DNA from: an uncultured Alphaproteobacteria bacterium
Lineage (GTDB): Bacteria > Pseudomonadota > Alphaproteobacteria > Micropepsales > Micropepsaceae
DNA: 54,036 nt
Assembly (NCBI GenBank): GCA_937865685.1
Contig: CALMGU010000009.1
Coordinates: 1 to 54,036 of the forward strand
Reading direction: 5' to 3'
Positions 29,876-38,054 of this stretch are shown here, one piece after another. Under the pieces are notes generated by a model. That model was not told the DNA's origin. It ran no database searches and saw only the letters and a program-made list of their open reading frames with translations. The first letter of the stretch is position 1. Each line of letters opens with the position of its first letter. Position numbers and translations under genes: made by a program.

Positions 29876-32800
29876 TTAAGCGTTCCGTGCCGCCGGCCCG
29901 GCCTTGACGGTGCCATGCCGTTCCAGCTTGCCCCAGCCCACCACGGCGCCGCGCAGCGCCATGGCGATGGAGCGCAGCACCACATAATACATCAGCTGGC
30001 GGTAGCCGAAGCGTTGCAGCGGCAGCCAGAAGAGCAGTTTCCAGTCCTCGCGCCGGTCGATCACAAAGCCCACCATCGCGGCCATCAGGTCGACCACGAT
30101 GAAGACGATATAATAAATGCCCATCACCTTCAGGTCGGTGTCGGTGAACTCCGAACCATGCTGCTTGTAGGCGATCCATTGCCCGATCAGCTGCCACACC
30201 ACCAAAAGATCCGCGACCGGCGCCAGGGTGGTGAGAATGATCTGGAACAGCCAGACCTGCGGCAACGCCACCATGCCCAGTTCGCCATATTTCGGATTGA
30301 AGGTGATGCGGCGATACTTCCAAAGACATTGCAGGGTGCCGAACGACCAGCGGAAACGCTGCTTGCCCAGACCCTTGAATGTGGCCGGCGCTTCGGTCCA
30401 GGCGATGGCGGTGGGATCGAAGATCGCGCGATAGCCCTTGGCCTGAATGGCGATGGTGAGGTCCTGATCCTCGGCCAATGTATCGGACGGAAAGCCGCCC
30501 ATTTCCAGCAGCGCCGCGCGGCGCCAGGCGCCCACCGCACCCGGCACGACAGTGATCGTGTCCAAAGCCGCCAGCGCCCGGCGCTCCAGATTCTGCGCCA
30601 CGATATATTCCAGCGCCTGCCAGCGCGTGACCATGTTGATGCGGTTGCCCACCTTGGCGTTGCCGGCCACCGCGCCGATCTCCGGATCGGCGAACCAGCG
30701 CACCAGCCGCGAAATCGTATCGGTGTTGAACTGGGTGTCCGCATCCAGCGCCACCACCACCGTGCCGGTGGCCTGGCGTATCGCCAGATTGAGGGCATTG
30801 GCCTTGCCGCCATTGGGAATGGAAATCAAGGTCACGCGCGGATCACCGGCAAACCGCTCGCGTACCACCTCTGCCGTGCGGTCCGCCGAACCGTCGTCGA
30901 TCACCAGCACTTCCAAATTGCGGTAATCGCTGTGAAGAATGCGGTCGACCGTCAGCGCGATCACTTTTTCTTCGTTATAGGCGGGGATGAGCACCGACAC
31001 GGTGTCGCCGGAATGGGCGATATCGGGCGATGGCTGGCGCCGTCCCATAACCCGGTTCGCCAGCGCCAGCCCGCACAAGATCAGAAGGCGCGCCACGCCC
31101 AGAATGATGGCGCCGATGAAGCAGTAATAAAGGAACTGGCCGATGAAGGAGAGGGTGAGGAACACGATCCGGTCGGCATAGAGCATCACCGTCAAAGGCA
31201 GCTTGGGCATCACCTGGTCGTAGGTGAAACCGCCCAGCTGCGACACGGGCACGAAGCTGTAGCCTTCCGCCCGCATCCGGTCGATCAGGATGGGCAGAAG
31301 CTTGATGGTCTGGGTGCGGTCGCCGCCCGAATCGTGCAGCAGAATGATGTTGCCGCGCAGGTCGGGATTGGGATCGTGCACTTCCTTCTCGACCAGCTTC
31401 ATCATCTTCTCGACCGGCAGTTCCTGCCAGTCCAGCGTGTCGACATGGGTGCCGATGGTGATGTAGCCCAGCTTCTGCGCTTCCACGATGGGCACGATCT
31501 CGTCCGCGTCGCTGGGTTCGGCGTCGCCCAGATAGGGCGGGCGCAGCATGCGCATGGAACGGCCGGTCAAGGCTTCGAACAGGCGCTGAGTTGCGTTCAA
31601 CTCCAGCCGCACCGCCGCCAGCGGCGTGTCCGCCAGATTGGGATGGGTGAAGGTGTGATTGCCGATCTCGTGGCCCTCATCCAGGATCCGCTGCACCAGG
31701 CCCGGATGCGCCTGCATGTTGGCGCCGATGACGAAGAAGCTGGCCTGGACGTGCTTCTCTTTCAGAATGTCCAGGATCGCCGGCGTCCAGTCGGGGTCGG
31801 GACCATCATCGAAGGTCAGCGCCAGTTTCTTGGGCACCTGGCCAACCCGGTGGATCACATATCCGGTGGGCAGGCTTTTGTAATGCTCATCGACGATGGC
31901 GCCGGTCTGCTTTTCGATCTGCAATTCGCGCAGACCCGGCTGCGGATCGCCTTCGACCCGGAGGATCTCGCCTTCGGTGCCGTCCAGATCCACATTCTCC
32001 ATGTCGGCGGCGATGTATTTGAGATTGGCCGGCGCGGGCAGGTCGTAGCGCTGCCCCATCAAAGGCAGCACGGTCGGGTCTTCGGAACCCAGGCGCCACA
32101 GGGCGTATCCCGCGGGCCGGTAATGATCGGCGGCGTGAATCTGGTTGAACACCGTGACGGCATCCAGGAACCAGACATCGTGCAAGGTGCCATCGCCCTC
32201 GCGATAGGCGAAATGGGGATTGTTGGTGGCCGGATCGAACGCGACGGTGGCGCCGGCGTCGCGCGCGGAGCCCATTGCATCGCGAAAGCCCAACACATTG
32301 GCCTGCCCGCGATTGACCCAGTCATAAGCATAGGAGCCGATCGCCACGATGGTGGAATCGGCGGGCAGTTCGCGCATCCGCTTGTCGAGAATGCGCTCGT
32401 ACCAGCCTTGGCCCGCGATGGCGCCCGCGGGACCGGAATCGTCGGCCTCGTCATAGGCCATCAGCACCGTGTAATCGACGATCTGCGAATAGGCCTGATA
32501 CGGCCAATCGGGATCATCGAACGGCGCCGCCTGGACGATGATCCAGCCATGGGGCGCGAAAAGCTGCGACAGGCGGGCAAGGAATGCCTGAAGGTCGGGA
32601 TGCGCCTCTTTGGTCACATTCTCGAAATCGATGGAAACGCCCTGCAGCTTGTTGGTGGACAGCACCTTGACGATGTCGTCAGCCAATTTTTCGCGGCGAG
32701 CCGGATCGGCCATGAGTTTGGCGAGGCCTGGTCCGTCCCATTTGCCCTGGGTGATGTTCTGCAGGTTGGGCAGGATCGCCACGCCCGGCTTGTGGGCGCG

Positions 32801-33322
32801 TATGTAATTAAGAGAACGGCTGTCGATATTGATTTTGAAATCCAGCTTCGGCCCGTCGAGATAGAGCCAGCTGGGGATCACCCAGTCCAAATGGGAAAGC
32901 GAGCGCTTGAGCGAATCGAAGCTGGCACCGCCGGTTCCCGTATCCCAATTGACATAATAGCCGATGGCCAGCGACCGGCCCTTCTGCGGTTGCAGGATGG
33001 CGGGCAGCACCCGCGACGGCTGGCTGGCCCGAAGACGGCGCAGCCGCCGGGCTTCCAGCCTGCGGTTCTGCGCCTCGGTCGCAAGCCGGACCGCCGATCT
33101 GAGCAACCCGGGCGCCACGGCCTTTTTCGCCAGGTCCTTGGGCGGGGGCGCATAGGTCCGGCTGGGGAAATCCACCGTCGCCACCGGCTTGGCCACCACC
33201 AGGCTGACGACAAAGCCGATCGCCAGCACGGTGCCGATCAGCGCCGCCGCCCATCCCAACGCGGACAGCCGCGCCGCGCGCCGGCCCGAGGCATCGAAGA
33301 ATACTGGCTTTTTACTGCTCAT
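29876..33322 (-). CDS. Three-domain membrane protein: GH18-like, polysaccharide deacetylase, GT2 synthase
   Basis: A 1148-residue fusion. TM1 is at about residues 22-44. A GH18/YaaH-like domain (about 115-430) carries GVSIDFENV with the catalytic Glu. A NodB-type CE4 deacetylase (about 495-690) has LTFDDGPDPDW, HEIGNHTFTHPNL, RPPYLGD and IILLHDSGG, all metal and catalytic motifs intact. After a membrane region, a processive GT2 domain (about 775-1030) has VLVIDDGSADRT, ALDADTQFN, LAEDQDLTI and KQRFRWSFG, then further membrane helices. It could polymerise, deacetylate and cut a beta-linked N-acetylhexosamine polymer (poly-GlcNAc or chitin-like). Similar fusions exist in environmental proteobacteria. 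It lies alone, convergent to dnaE2. Confidence 0.92.
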   Translation of the reverse strand: MSSKKPVFFDASGRRAARLSALGWAAALIGTVLAIGFVVSLVVAKPVATVDFPSRTYAPPPKDLAKKAVAPGLLRSAVRLATEAQNRRLEARRLRRLRASQPSRVLPAILQPQKGRSLAIGYYVNWDTGTGGASFDSLKRSLSHLDWVIPSWLYLDGPKLDFKINIDSRSLNYIRAHKPGVAILPNLQNITQGKWDGPGLAKLMADPARREKLADDIVKVLSTNKLQGVSIDFENVTKEAHPDLQAFLARLSQLFAPHGWIIVQAAPFDDPDWPYQAYSQIVDYTVLMAYDEADDSGPAGAIAGQGWYERILDKRMRELPADSTIVAIGSYAYDWVNRGQANVLGFRDAMGSARDAGATVAFDPATNNPHFAYREGDGTLHDVWFLDAVTVFNQIHAADHYRPAGYALWRLGSEDPTVLPLMGQRYDLPAPANLKYIAADMENVDLDGTEGEILRVEGDPQPGLRELQIEKQTGAIVDEHYKSLPTGYVIHRVGQVPKKLALTFDDGPDPDWTPAILDILKEKHVQASFFVIGANMQAHPGLVQRILDEGHEIGNHTFTHPNLADTPLAAVRLELNATQRLFEALTGRSMRMLRPPYLGDAEPSDADEIVPIVEAQKLGYITIGTHVDTLDWQELPVEKMMKLVEKEVHDPNPDLRGNIILLHDSGGDRTQTIKLLPILIDRMRAEGYSFVPVSQLGGFTYDQVMPKLPLTVMLYADRIVFLTLSFIGQFLYYCFIGAIILGVARLLILCGLALANRVMGRRQPSPDIAHSGDTVSVLIPAYNEEKVIALTVDRILHSDYRNLEVLVIDDGSADRTAEVVRERFAGDPRVTLISIPNGGKANALNLAIRQATGTVVVALDADTQFNTDTISRLVRWFADPEIGAVAGNAKVGNRINMVTRWQALEYIVAQNLERRALAALDTITVVPGAVGAWRRAALLEMGGFPSDTLAEDQDLTIAIQAKGYRAIFDPTAIAWTEAPATFKGLGKQRFRWSFGTLQCLWKYRRITFNPKYGELGMVALPQVWLFQIILTTLAPVADLLVVWQLIGQWIAYKQHGSEFTDTDLKVMGIYYIVFIVVDLMAAMVGFVIDRREDWKLLFWLPLQRFGYRQLMYYVVLRSIAMALRGAVVGWGKLERHGTVKAGPAARNA

Positions 33323-33523
33323 GCGCCGCTGTCATGCAGAAGGCCAAGTTCCAGCCCGTGCAAATATACGCCAAACCGCCGCCTGAACAGGCGTCCCCTC
33401 GCGCATATTCCGTCACACCCCTGTGGCGAAAATCCGGCGACCGGCCCCGATTTCCTTGCATGGAGGCTCGGACTTCGTGCTATCGCTGTCGGCCTTCACG
33501 AAACCGTTCGGTCAGAGTGTATT

Positions 33524-33889
33524 GTGGCAGCTTACGATTGTTCGAAATGTCCGGGATATTGCTGTTCTTATCCCGTGATCCCCTTGAATAGCCGCGATGT
33601 GAAACGCCTGGCCCGGCATTTCGGCCTGGACTTCGAGACCGCCCGCAAGAAATTCACCAAGGTGGATGGCGACGAGCCCTATGCCATGCGCCGCAAGGCG
33701 GACGAGCATTTCGGCCGTATCTGCCGCTTTTTCGACACAGACAAGCGCCGCTGCACCATCTATGAGGCGCGGCCCGAAATCTGCCGCTCCTATCCGGGCG
33801 GCAAGAGCTGCGGCTATTACGATTTTCTGGTGTCGGAACGCGATTCCCAGGACGATCCCGAGCACGTCGCGTCGACATGGAACAAGTAG
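33524..33889 (+). CDS. YkgJ-family Cys-cluster protein (zinc/iron-chelating domain)
   Basis: A 121-residue protein with the CxxC...CC metal-binding pattern. YDCSKCPGYCCSYPVIPL is at the N-terminus, and RICRFFDTDKRRCTIYEARP with EICRSYPGG lies further on. These Cys residues define the YkgJ/CxxCxxCC family, thought to bind Zn or Fe-S, with unclear function. GTG 33524 is the best start; no good Shine-Dalgarno site is visible (CAGAG upstream). The frame stays open far upstream, but only as antisense of the GH18/GT2 gene. The 200-bp gap before it holds a 14-bp palindrome (33380-33393) and nothing else I recognise. Confidence 0.85.
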   Translation: MAAYDCSKCPGYCCSYPVIPLNSRDVKRLARHFGLDFETARKKFTKVDGDEPYAMRRKADEHFGRICRFFDTDKRRCTIYEARPEICRSYPGGKSCGYYDFLVSERDSQDDPEHVASTWNK

Positions 33890-33942
33890 CGAGCGGGCGA
33901 CAGCCCAAAGCGCGCTGAAATTAATTTCGTCTTTGAAGTGCC

Positions 33943-33959
33943 GCGCGATACAATCGCGC
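33943..33959. promoter_or_regulatory. Perfect inverted repeat directly upstream of dmeF
   Basis: GCGCGAT-ACA-ATCGCGC has 7-bp perfect arms and ends one base before the exporter ATG (33961), where a ribosome binding site would be; no Shine-Dalgarno site is seen. It could be the operator of a metal-responsive repressor, or an RNA hairpin limiting translation. No dmeR-like regulator gene is adjacent. Confidence 0.5.
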
Positions 33960-33960
33960 C

Positions 33961-34941
33961 ATGGCGCACGATCATGCCCACGACCCGCACAATCACGGCA
34001 TCTGGACCCATGGCCATGTCTTTCTGGGACATAGCCATGACCGCGCGGAATCCCGCGCCAAGCTGGCGGCGCTGGTCACCGCGCTTTTCATGGTGGTGGA
34101 GATCGTCACCGGCTTCATCTACCACTCGCTGGCGCTTCTGGCCGACGGCATTCACATGGCGACCCATGTGGGCGCCCTGGGCCTGGCGGCGGGAGCCTAT
34201 TGGCTGGCGCGGCGCCATGCCGACAACAGCCGCTTCAGTTTCGGATCGGGCAAGTTCGGCGATCTCGCCGCCTTTTCCAGCGCCATCGTGCTGGGCATCA
34301 CGGGCCTGGCCGTCGCCATCGAATCCGTCACCAGACTGATCCACCCCGCGGACGTCGCTTATGGCGATGCGCTCTTGATCGCGGTGATCGGGCTTTGCGT
34401 CAATCTCATCAGCGCCTTCATCCTGAAAGACGCGCATCAGCATGACCATGGCCACGGGCATTCTCATGCCCATGACGCGCATAATCATGCTGCGCACGGA
34501 CATCACGGCGACAACAATATGCGCGCCGCCTATCTGCATGTGCTGGCTGATGCGGCGACCAGCGTGCTGGCGATCATCGCGCTGGCCTGCGGCTATTATT
34601 TCGGCCTGGGATATCTCGACCCCTTGGCGGCGCTGGTGGGCGCCGTAGTGATCGGCTCCTGGGCCTATGGGCTGATCAAGGACAGCGCCATGGTGCTGCT
34701 GGACGCCGACGCCGATCCCAAACTATCGGGCGCGATCAAATCCACCATTGAAAAGGATCTGGGCGCGCGCGTCGCCGACCTGCATCTGTGGCGTCTGGGA
34801 CCCGGCCATCGCGGGCTGATCGTCTCTTTGGTCTCGCCCGATCCGACCACGGCGGAAAAGATCAAGGCGTCCTTGCGCCAGCATTATCCCGATCTGTCGC
34901 ATGTGACGGTCGAGGTCGCGGTTTGCGCGGACTGCACCTAG
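33961..34941 (+). CDS. dmeF: Cation diffusion facilitator, DmeF-type Co/Ni efflux protein
   Basis: A 326-residue CDF transporter exporting divalent metal from the cytoplasm by proton antiport. A His-rich N-terminus (HDHAHDPHNHGIWTHGH) precedes six membrane helices. The metal site Asp/His residues are in SLALLADGIHMATHVGALG (TM2) and in LHVLADAATSVLAI (TM5). A second His-rich loop (HDHGHGHSHAHDAHNH) lies between TM4 and TM5, and the C-terminal domain follows. The W-x-H-x-H start and the HM variant of TM2 point to the DmeF subgroup (cobalt/nickel) rather than zinc-specific CzcD. An inverted repeat abuts its start codon, and a bidirectional terminator follows at 35032. Confidence 0.88.
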   Translation: MAHDHAHDPHNHGIWTHGHVFLGHSHDRAESRAKLAALVTALFMVVEIVTGFIYHSLALLADGIHMATHVGALGLAAGAYWLARRHADNSRFSFGSGKFGDLAAFSSAIVLGITGLAVAIESVTRLIHPADVAYGDALLIAVIGLCVNLISAFILKDAHQHDHGHGHSHAHDAHNHAAHGHHGDNNMRAAYLHVLADAATSVLAIIALACGYYFGLGYLDPLAALVGAVVIGSWAYGLIKDSAMVLLDADADPKLSGAIKSTIEKDLGARVADLHLWRLGPGHRGLIVSLVSPDPTTAEKIKASLRQHYPDLSHVTVEVAVCADCT

Positions 34942-35037
34942 GAGCAGCGGCCAGGAAAAGTGGGAGCCGCGAACCGGTTGCTACGCTGCCGCCAGCAACT
35001 CCGTCCGGCCATGCGCCCCCAAAAAATCAACAAAAAA
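34941..35037. repeat. Palindromic repeat, intergenic copy of the element found inside ccmI
   Basis: GGAGCAGCGGCCAGGAAAAG, GTGGGA, AACCGGTT, CCGTCCGGCC and AACAAAAA occur in the same order as in the 42961-43024 element. Here the copy is expanded by about 30 bp in the middle (34976-35000). It begins at the last base of the dmeF stop and runs into the terminator at 35032. Elements of this look are widespread between genes in alphaproteobacteria. Confidence 0.65.
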
Positions 35038-35063
35038 GCCGCCCCAAACGGAGCGGCTTTTTT
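35032..35063. terminator. Bidirectional intrinsic terminator between dmeF and rpsU
   Basis: AAAAAAGCCGC (35032-35042) and GCGGCTTTTTT (35053-35063) form an A/T-tailed GC-rich hairpin with T-runs on both strands, placed between convergent genes. Confidence 0.9.
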
Positions 35064-35086
35064 CAAACTCTCTTCCGGACCCGGCT

Positions 35087-35314
35087 TTAGGCCTTGGGCT
35101 TGCTCTGGGGGATCAGGCCTTCGCGCTGGGCGCGCTTGCGCTGCAGCTTGCGATAGCGGCGGACCGCCTCGGCCCGCTCGCGGGCGCGCTTCTCGCTAGG
35201 CTTCTCATAGGCGCCGCGCAGCTTCATCTCCCGGAAAATGCCTTCACGCTGCATCTTCTTCTTCAGCGCCTTGAGCGCCTGGTCGATATTGTTGTCGCGG
35301 ACGATGATCTGCAA
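35087..35314 (-). CDS. rpsU: Ribosomal protein bS21
   Basis: A 75-residue small-subunit protein. The core [20 protein letters not shown], then [20 protein letters not shown] and a basic C-terminal helix, match bS21 throughout. The start is TTG at 35314, which gives the canonical [13 protein letters not shown] lies 10-13 bases upstream. A TTG start may keep synthesis low. bS21 contacts the anti-Shine-Dalgarno region and takes part in initiation. It is divergent from def; the 119 bp between them must hold both promoters, but none stands out. Confidence 0.97.
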   Translation of the reverse strand: MQIIVRDNNIDQALKALKKKMQREGIFREMKLRGAYEKPSEKRARERAEAVRRYRKLQRKRAQREGLIPQSKPKA

Positions 35315-35433
35315 AGTCTGGCTCCAAATTGGAAGGCGCGGTTGATATCAGAAGGTTTTTGGCCTGTCCACCCGCGCCGGTTAACACTTTTGAGGCTTTG
35401 ACCGGGCGGGATACGGACCCCATATTTCGGGCC

Positions 35434-35979
35434 ATGATCCTCAAAATCGCCCGCATGGGCCACCCCGTTCTCGCCCAGATCGCCGCCCCGGTTCCCAATC
35501 CCAGGGCGCCGGAAATCCAGCGCCTGATCAATGACATGGTGGAAACCATGATCGACGCCAATGGGGCCGGCCTGGCCGCTCCCCAGGTGCATGTTCCCCT
35601 CCGGCTGGTGGTGTTCCAGGCCCCCGGCGAGCGCGCCGATCCCGGCCTCACGGACGATGAACGGTTCGACCACACCGCCCCCCTCACCGTCCTGATCAAT
35701 CCCGAAATCACCGTCCTGGATGAAAAAACCGAAGGCGGCTGGGAAGGCTGCCTGTCGGTTCCCGGCCTGCGCGGCTGGGTCGAGCGTCCGGCCCATATCC
35801 GCTACCGGGGTCTTGGGGCGGACGGCCAGCCGATCGAACGGACCGCCCGCGGCTTTCATGCCCGTGTCGTGCAGCATGAGGTAGACCATCTGGACGGCCG
35901 GCTTTATCCCGGCCGGATGACGGATCTGTCCAAGCTGATTTTCGAATCGGAAATTCGTCATTTCACGCCGGCAGGATGA
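35434..35979 (+). CDS. def: Peptide deformylase
   Basis: A metalloenzyme removing the formyl group from nascent N-terminal methionine. All three family motifs are intact: GAGLAAPQV (about residue 47), EGCLSVPG with the metal-ligand Cys (about 105) and QHEVDHLDG (HExxH, about 147). The 181-residue length is normal. ATG 35434 gives MILKIARMGHPVL, a standard deformylase start; the frame continues upstream into the rpsU promoter region without conserved sequence. coq9 starts one base after its stop, so the two are co-transcribed. It acts just before methionine aminopeptidase, encoded at 44608. Confidence 0.96.
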   Translation: MILKIARMGHPVLAQIAAPVPNPRAPEIQRLINDMVETMIDANGAGLAAPQVHVPLRLVVFQAPGERADPGLTDDERFDHTAPLTVLINPEITVLDEKTEGGWEGCLSVPGLRGWVERPAHIRYRGLGADGQPIERTARGFHARVVQHEVDHLDGRLYPGRMTDLSKLIFESEIRHFTPAG

Positions 35980-35980
35980 C

Positions 35981-36679
35981 ATGACCGAAAAAACGCCCCG
36001 AAAGAAGAAAGCCGCCCCCAAGCCGGAGGCCGGCGAACAAGCCGATGCGGCGCTGAAAAAGGCCGTCCTCAAAGAGGCCTTGAAGGATGCCGCCTTTGAC
36101 GGCTTCACCGACGCCATGCTGGCCAAGGCGGGGAAAAAAGCCGGCGCGGACAAGGACGCGCTTGCCCGCCTGTTCCCGGCGGGCGTGTCCTCGCTGGTCG
36201 AATATTTTTCCACTTCGGTCGATGAAGCGATGGAGGAAAAACTGGGCGCGCTGGACCTTTCCAAGCGCAAGATCCGCGAGCGCATCAAGCTGGCGGTCCT
36301 GACCCGCCTGGCGCTTCTGGCGCCCAACAAGGAAGCGGCCCGCCGCGCGGCGGCGATGATGACCCTTCCCATTCACGCCGGACTCGCCAGCAAGATGATG
36401 TATCGCACGGTGGACGCGATGTGGCGCGCGGCAGGCGACACCTCCACCGATTTCAATTTCTATACCAAGCGCGGCATCCTGGCCGGGGTCTATGGCTCGA
36501 CCCTGGTGCGCTGGTTCAATGACACCGGCGAGGACGAAAGCGCCACCGAAGCCTTCCTCGACGCCCGCATCGAGAATGTGATGCAGTTCGAGAAGTTCAA
36601 GGCAAAGGCCAAGGAAGCCCTCGCCAACTTCCCCGCCTTCGCGGCTTGGGCAGCCCCGAAAGCAAAACCGAAGTCCTAG
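35981..36679 (+). CDS. COQ9-family ubiquinone biosynthesis protein
   Basis: A 232-residue helical lipid-binding protein. A Lys/Ala-rich N-terminus (KTPRKKKAAPKPEA) is followed by the TetR-like COQ9 fold with FDGFTDAMLAKAGKKAG, LFPAGVSSLVEYFS and the C-terminal COQ9 core (MYRTVDAMWRAAGDTSTDFN, FYTKRGILAGVYGSTLVRW). COQ9 presents ubiquinone intermediates to hydroxylases such as COQ7 at the membrane. The YTKR and WxAxGDxxTDxNxYTKR-like block near residue 145 is the most diagnostic part. It is translationally linked to def. Bacterial homologues occur mainly in alphaproteobacteria, supporting the taxonomic placement. Confidence 0.92.
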   Translation: MTEKTPRKKKAAPKPEAGEQADAALKKAVLKEALKDAAFDGFTDAMLAKAGKKAGADKDALARLFPAGVSSLVEYFSTSVDEAMEEKLGALDLSKRKIRERIKLAVLTRLALLAPNKEAARRAAAMMTLPIHAGLASKMMYRTVDAMWRAAGDTSTDFNFYTKRGILAGVYGSTLVRWFNDTGEDESATEAFLDARIENVMQFEKFKAKAKEALANFPAFAAWAAPKAKPKS

Positions 36680-36680
36680 C

Positions 36681-36736
36681 TGTCATTCCCGGCCTCACAT
36701 CACCCGCGTTGCGGGCAATGTTCGCCGGGGATGACA
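36681..36736. repeat. Long double hairpin between convergent coq9 and asd
   Basis: TGTCATTCCCGGC (36681-36693) pairs with GCCGGGGATGACA (36724-36736) with one G-T wobble. An inner CCCGC-GTT-GCGGG hairpin sits in the loop. This is the widespread 'cattcccggc/gccggggatgac' type of repeat. It begins at the coq9 stop and ends just before the asd stop, so it probably serves as a bidirectional terminator or stabiliser; there is no T-run. Confidence 0.65.
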
Positions 36737-36742
36737 TGATCG

Positions 36743-37747
36743 TTACAGCAATTCCGCGATCTGAACCGCGTTCAAAGCAGCACCTTTCAACAACTGATCC
36801 GCCGCCACGAACATGGAGATCGCCTTGCCGCTGTTATCCGACAGATCGCGGCGGATGCGGCCCGCCAGCACGTCGCCCTGGCCGGATGCGTCTTTCGGCA
36901 TGGGGAAATAATTGTTCGCCCAATCGTCCACCAGCTTCACGCCCGGCGCCTTGGCCAGAAGTTCACGCACCTCTTCCGGCGTGATGGGCCGTTCGCATTC
37001 GAAGGTCATCGAGACTGAATGGGCGCGCAAAATCGGCACGCGCACGCAGGTGGCGTTGATCGCCATGTCCGGCTCTTCGAAGATCTTCTTGGATTCGCGG
37101 ATCACCTTGGTCTCTTCGTCATTGTAACCCGTCGCCATGTCGATGGCGGTGTTGTGACTGAAGAGGTTGAAGGCGTAGGGATACTTCACCACCTTGGGCG
37201 CATATTCCTTGCCGTCCAGATAAGCGCGGGTGGATTCTTCCAGCTCCTCCATCAGCGCCGCGCCGCCGCCCGACGCCGCCTGATAGGTGGAGACGATCAG
37301 CCGCTTGATGCGGTTGACCTGATGGATGGGCCAGAGCGGCACCAAAGTGGTGATGGCCGAGCAATTGGGATTGGCGATGATGCCCTTGTGATCCGCAATG
37401 CGGCGGGCGTTGATTTCCGGCACCACCAAAGGAATGGCCGGATCGGCGCGGAAGGCCGAGCTGTTGTCCACCACCACCGCGCCCGCCTTCACGGCGATGG
37501 GCGCATATTGCTTGGAAATGCCGCTACCCGCGGAGAAGAGCGCGATATCGACGCCATCAAAGGATTTGTCGGTCAATTCCTCGACGATGAGGTCTTTGCC
37601 GCGGAAGGGATAGGCCTTTCCCGCCGACCGCGCCGACGCCAGCAGCTTGAGCGCCTTGATATCGATTCCCCGGCTTTCGATGCAGCCGATGAATTCCCGG
37701 CCGACCGCGCCTGTTGCCCCTACAATCGCTACAGTTTTATTTTTCAC
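36743..37747 (-). CDS. asd: Aspartate-semialdehyde dehydrogenase
   Basis: It reduces aspartyl phosphate to aspartate semialdehyde with NADPH, the branch point to Lys/diaminopimelate, Thr, Met and Ile. The NADP loop is VAIVGATGAVGREF. The catalytic Cys is in NPNCSAITTLVPLWP (about residue 130), and YQAASGGGAALMEELEE and RVPILRAHSVSMTFECERP (catalytic His) are intact. It has 334 residues. The start is GTG 37747 with AAGGA 9 bases upstream; its first codons are unusually AT-rich for this genome. Upstream on the same strand lie a diverged stub of its own 5' end (37805-37882) and a candidate Thr/Lys attenuator (37916-38046). Confidence 0.97.
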   Translation of the reverse strand: MKNKTVAIVGATGAVGREFIGCIESRGIDIKALKLLASARSAGKAYPFRGKDLIVEELTDKSFDGVDIALFSAGSGISKQYAPIAVKAGAVVVDNSSAFRADPAIPLVVPEINARRIADHKGIIANPNCSAITTLVPLWPIHQVNRIKRLIVSTYQAASGGGAALMEELEESTRAYLDGKEYAPKVVKYPYAFNLFSHNTAIDMATGYNDEETKVIRESKKIFEEPDMAINATCVRVPILRAHSVSMTFECERPITPEEVRELLAKAPGVKLVDDWANNYFPMPKDASGQGDVLAGRIRRDLSDNSGKAISMFVAADQLLKGAALNAVQIAELL

Positions 37748-37804
37748 GTCTTTTTCCTTTTGTTTGATTGCGGCACTCGCTCACGCTGCCACCGCGGTAC
37801 CACA

Positions 37805-37882
37805 TCAACCTCTGGCTACTGTTCGCTCGCCGCCGCGGGGCGCCCCAGTGGCGCTCACAATCGCAACAGTCTTGTTCTTCAC
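37805..37882 (-). pseudogene. Stub repeating the asd 5' end
   Basis: A GTG-started frame reads KNKTVAIVSATGA, nearly the same as asd KNKTVAIVGATGA, then becomes unrelated (PRGGERTVARG) and stops. It has its own Shine-Dalgarno-like GAGGA 10 bases upstream. The DNA differs from asd at most third codon positions (AAG AAC AAG versus AAA AAT AAA), so it is not a recent tandem copy. The stub uses GC-ending codons like the rest of the window, whereas the present asd start is AT-rich. It may be the 5' end of an older asd left behind when the gene was replaced by recombination. It lies 57 bp upstream of asd. Confidence 0.75.
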
Positions 37883-37915
37883 GGCTTCAGTCCTCTTTTT
37901 TCCAATTCGGGCAAT

Positions 37916-37947
37916 AAAAAAGCCCCGTCCGGTTTGGAGCGGGGCTT
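37916..37947 (-). terminator. Intrinsic terminator upstream of asd, candidate attenuator
   Basis: On the minus strand AAGCCCCG (37947-37940) pairs with CGGGGCTT (37927-37920), followed by a run of six T. It lies 24 bp after the stop of the Thr/Lys-rich leader frame and 168 bp before the asd start. The 5' arm CCAAGCCCC can instead pair with GGGGCTGGG (37998-37990) in the leader, which would prevent the terminator. It may simply end the purEK transcript, but the alternative pairing argues for attenuation. Confidence 0.85.
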
Positions 37948-37971
37948 GGCTGTTTCGCTGTTCTGACTTTT

Positions 37972-38046
37972 TCAGTCGCGCGCGATACGCCCAGCCCCAT
38001 CAGGCTTGGTCGTCTTCGTCTTGGTCGTGGTGGTGCGCGTCGTCAT
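37972..38046 (-). CDS. Thr/Lys-rich leader peptide upstream of asd
   Basis: A 24-residue frame from ATG 38046 begins MTTRTTTTKTKTTK and continues PDGAGRIARD. Nine Thr and three Lys fall in the first 14 codons, and both amino acids are end products of the pathway that asd feeds. A CCAAGCC segment (codons 13-15) can pair with GGGGCTGGG a few bases later. The latter can also pair with the 5' arm of the terminator at 37916-37947. Ribosome stalling at Thr or Lys codons would thus favour antitermination, the classical attenuation layout. No strong Shine-Dalgarno site is present; a promoter predicted at 38055-38083 would make the transcript nearly leaderless. Function is inferred; a chance or unrelated small gene after purK is the alternative. 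Confidence 0.65.
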   Translation of the reverse strand: MTTRTTTTKTKTTKPDGAGRIARD

Positions 38047-38054
38047 GGGCGGGG

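Noticed and set aside
29762..33523. A long plus-strand open frame antisense to the GH18/deacetylase/GT2 gene, continuing into the YkgJ gene
   Set aside because: Only the last 121 codons (from 33524) show a real family. The rest mirrors the opposite-strand gene.
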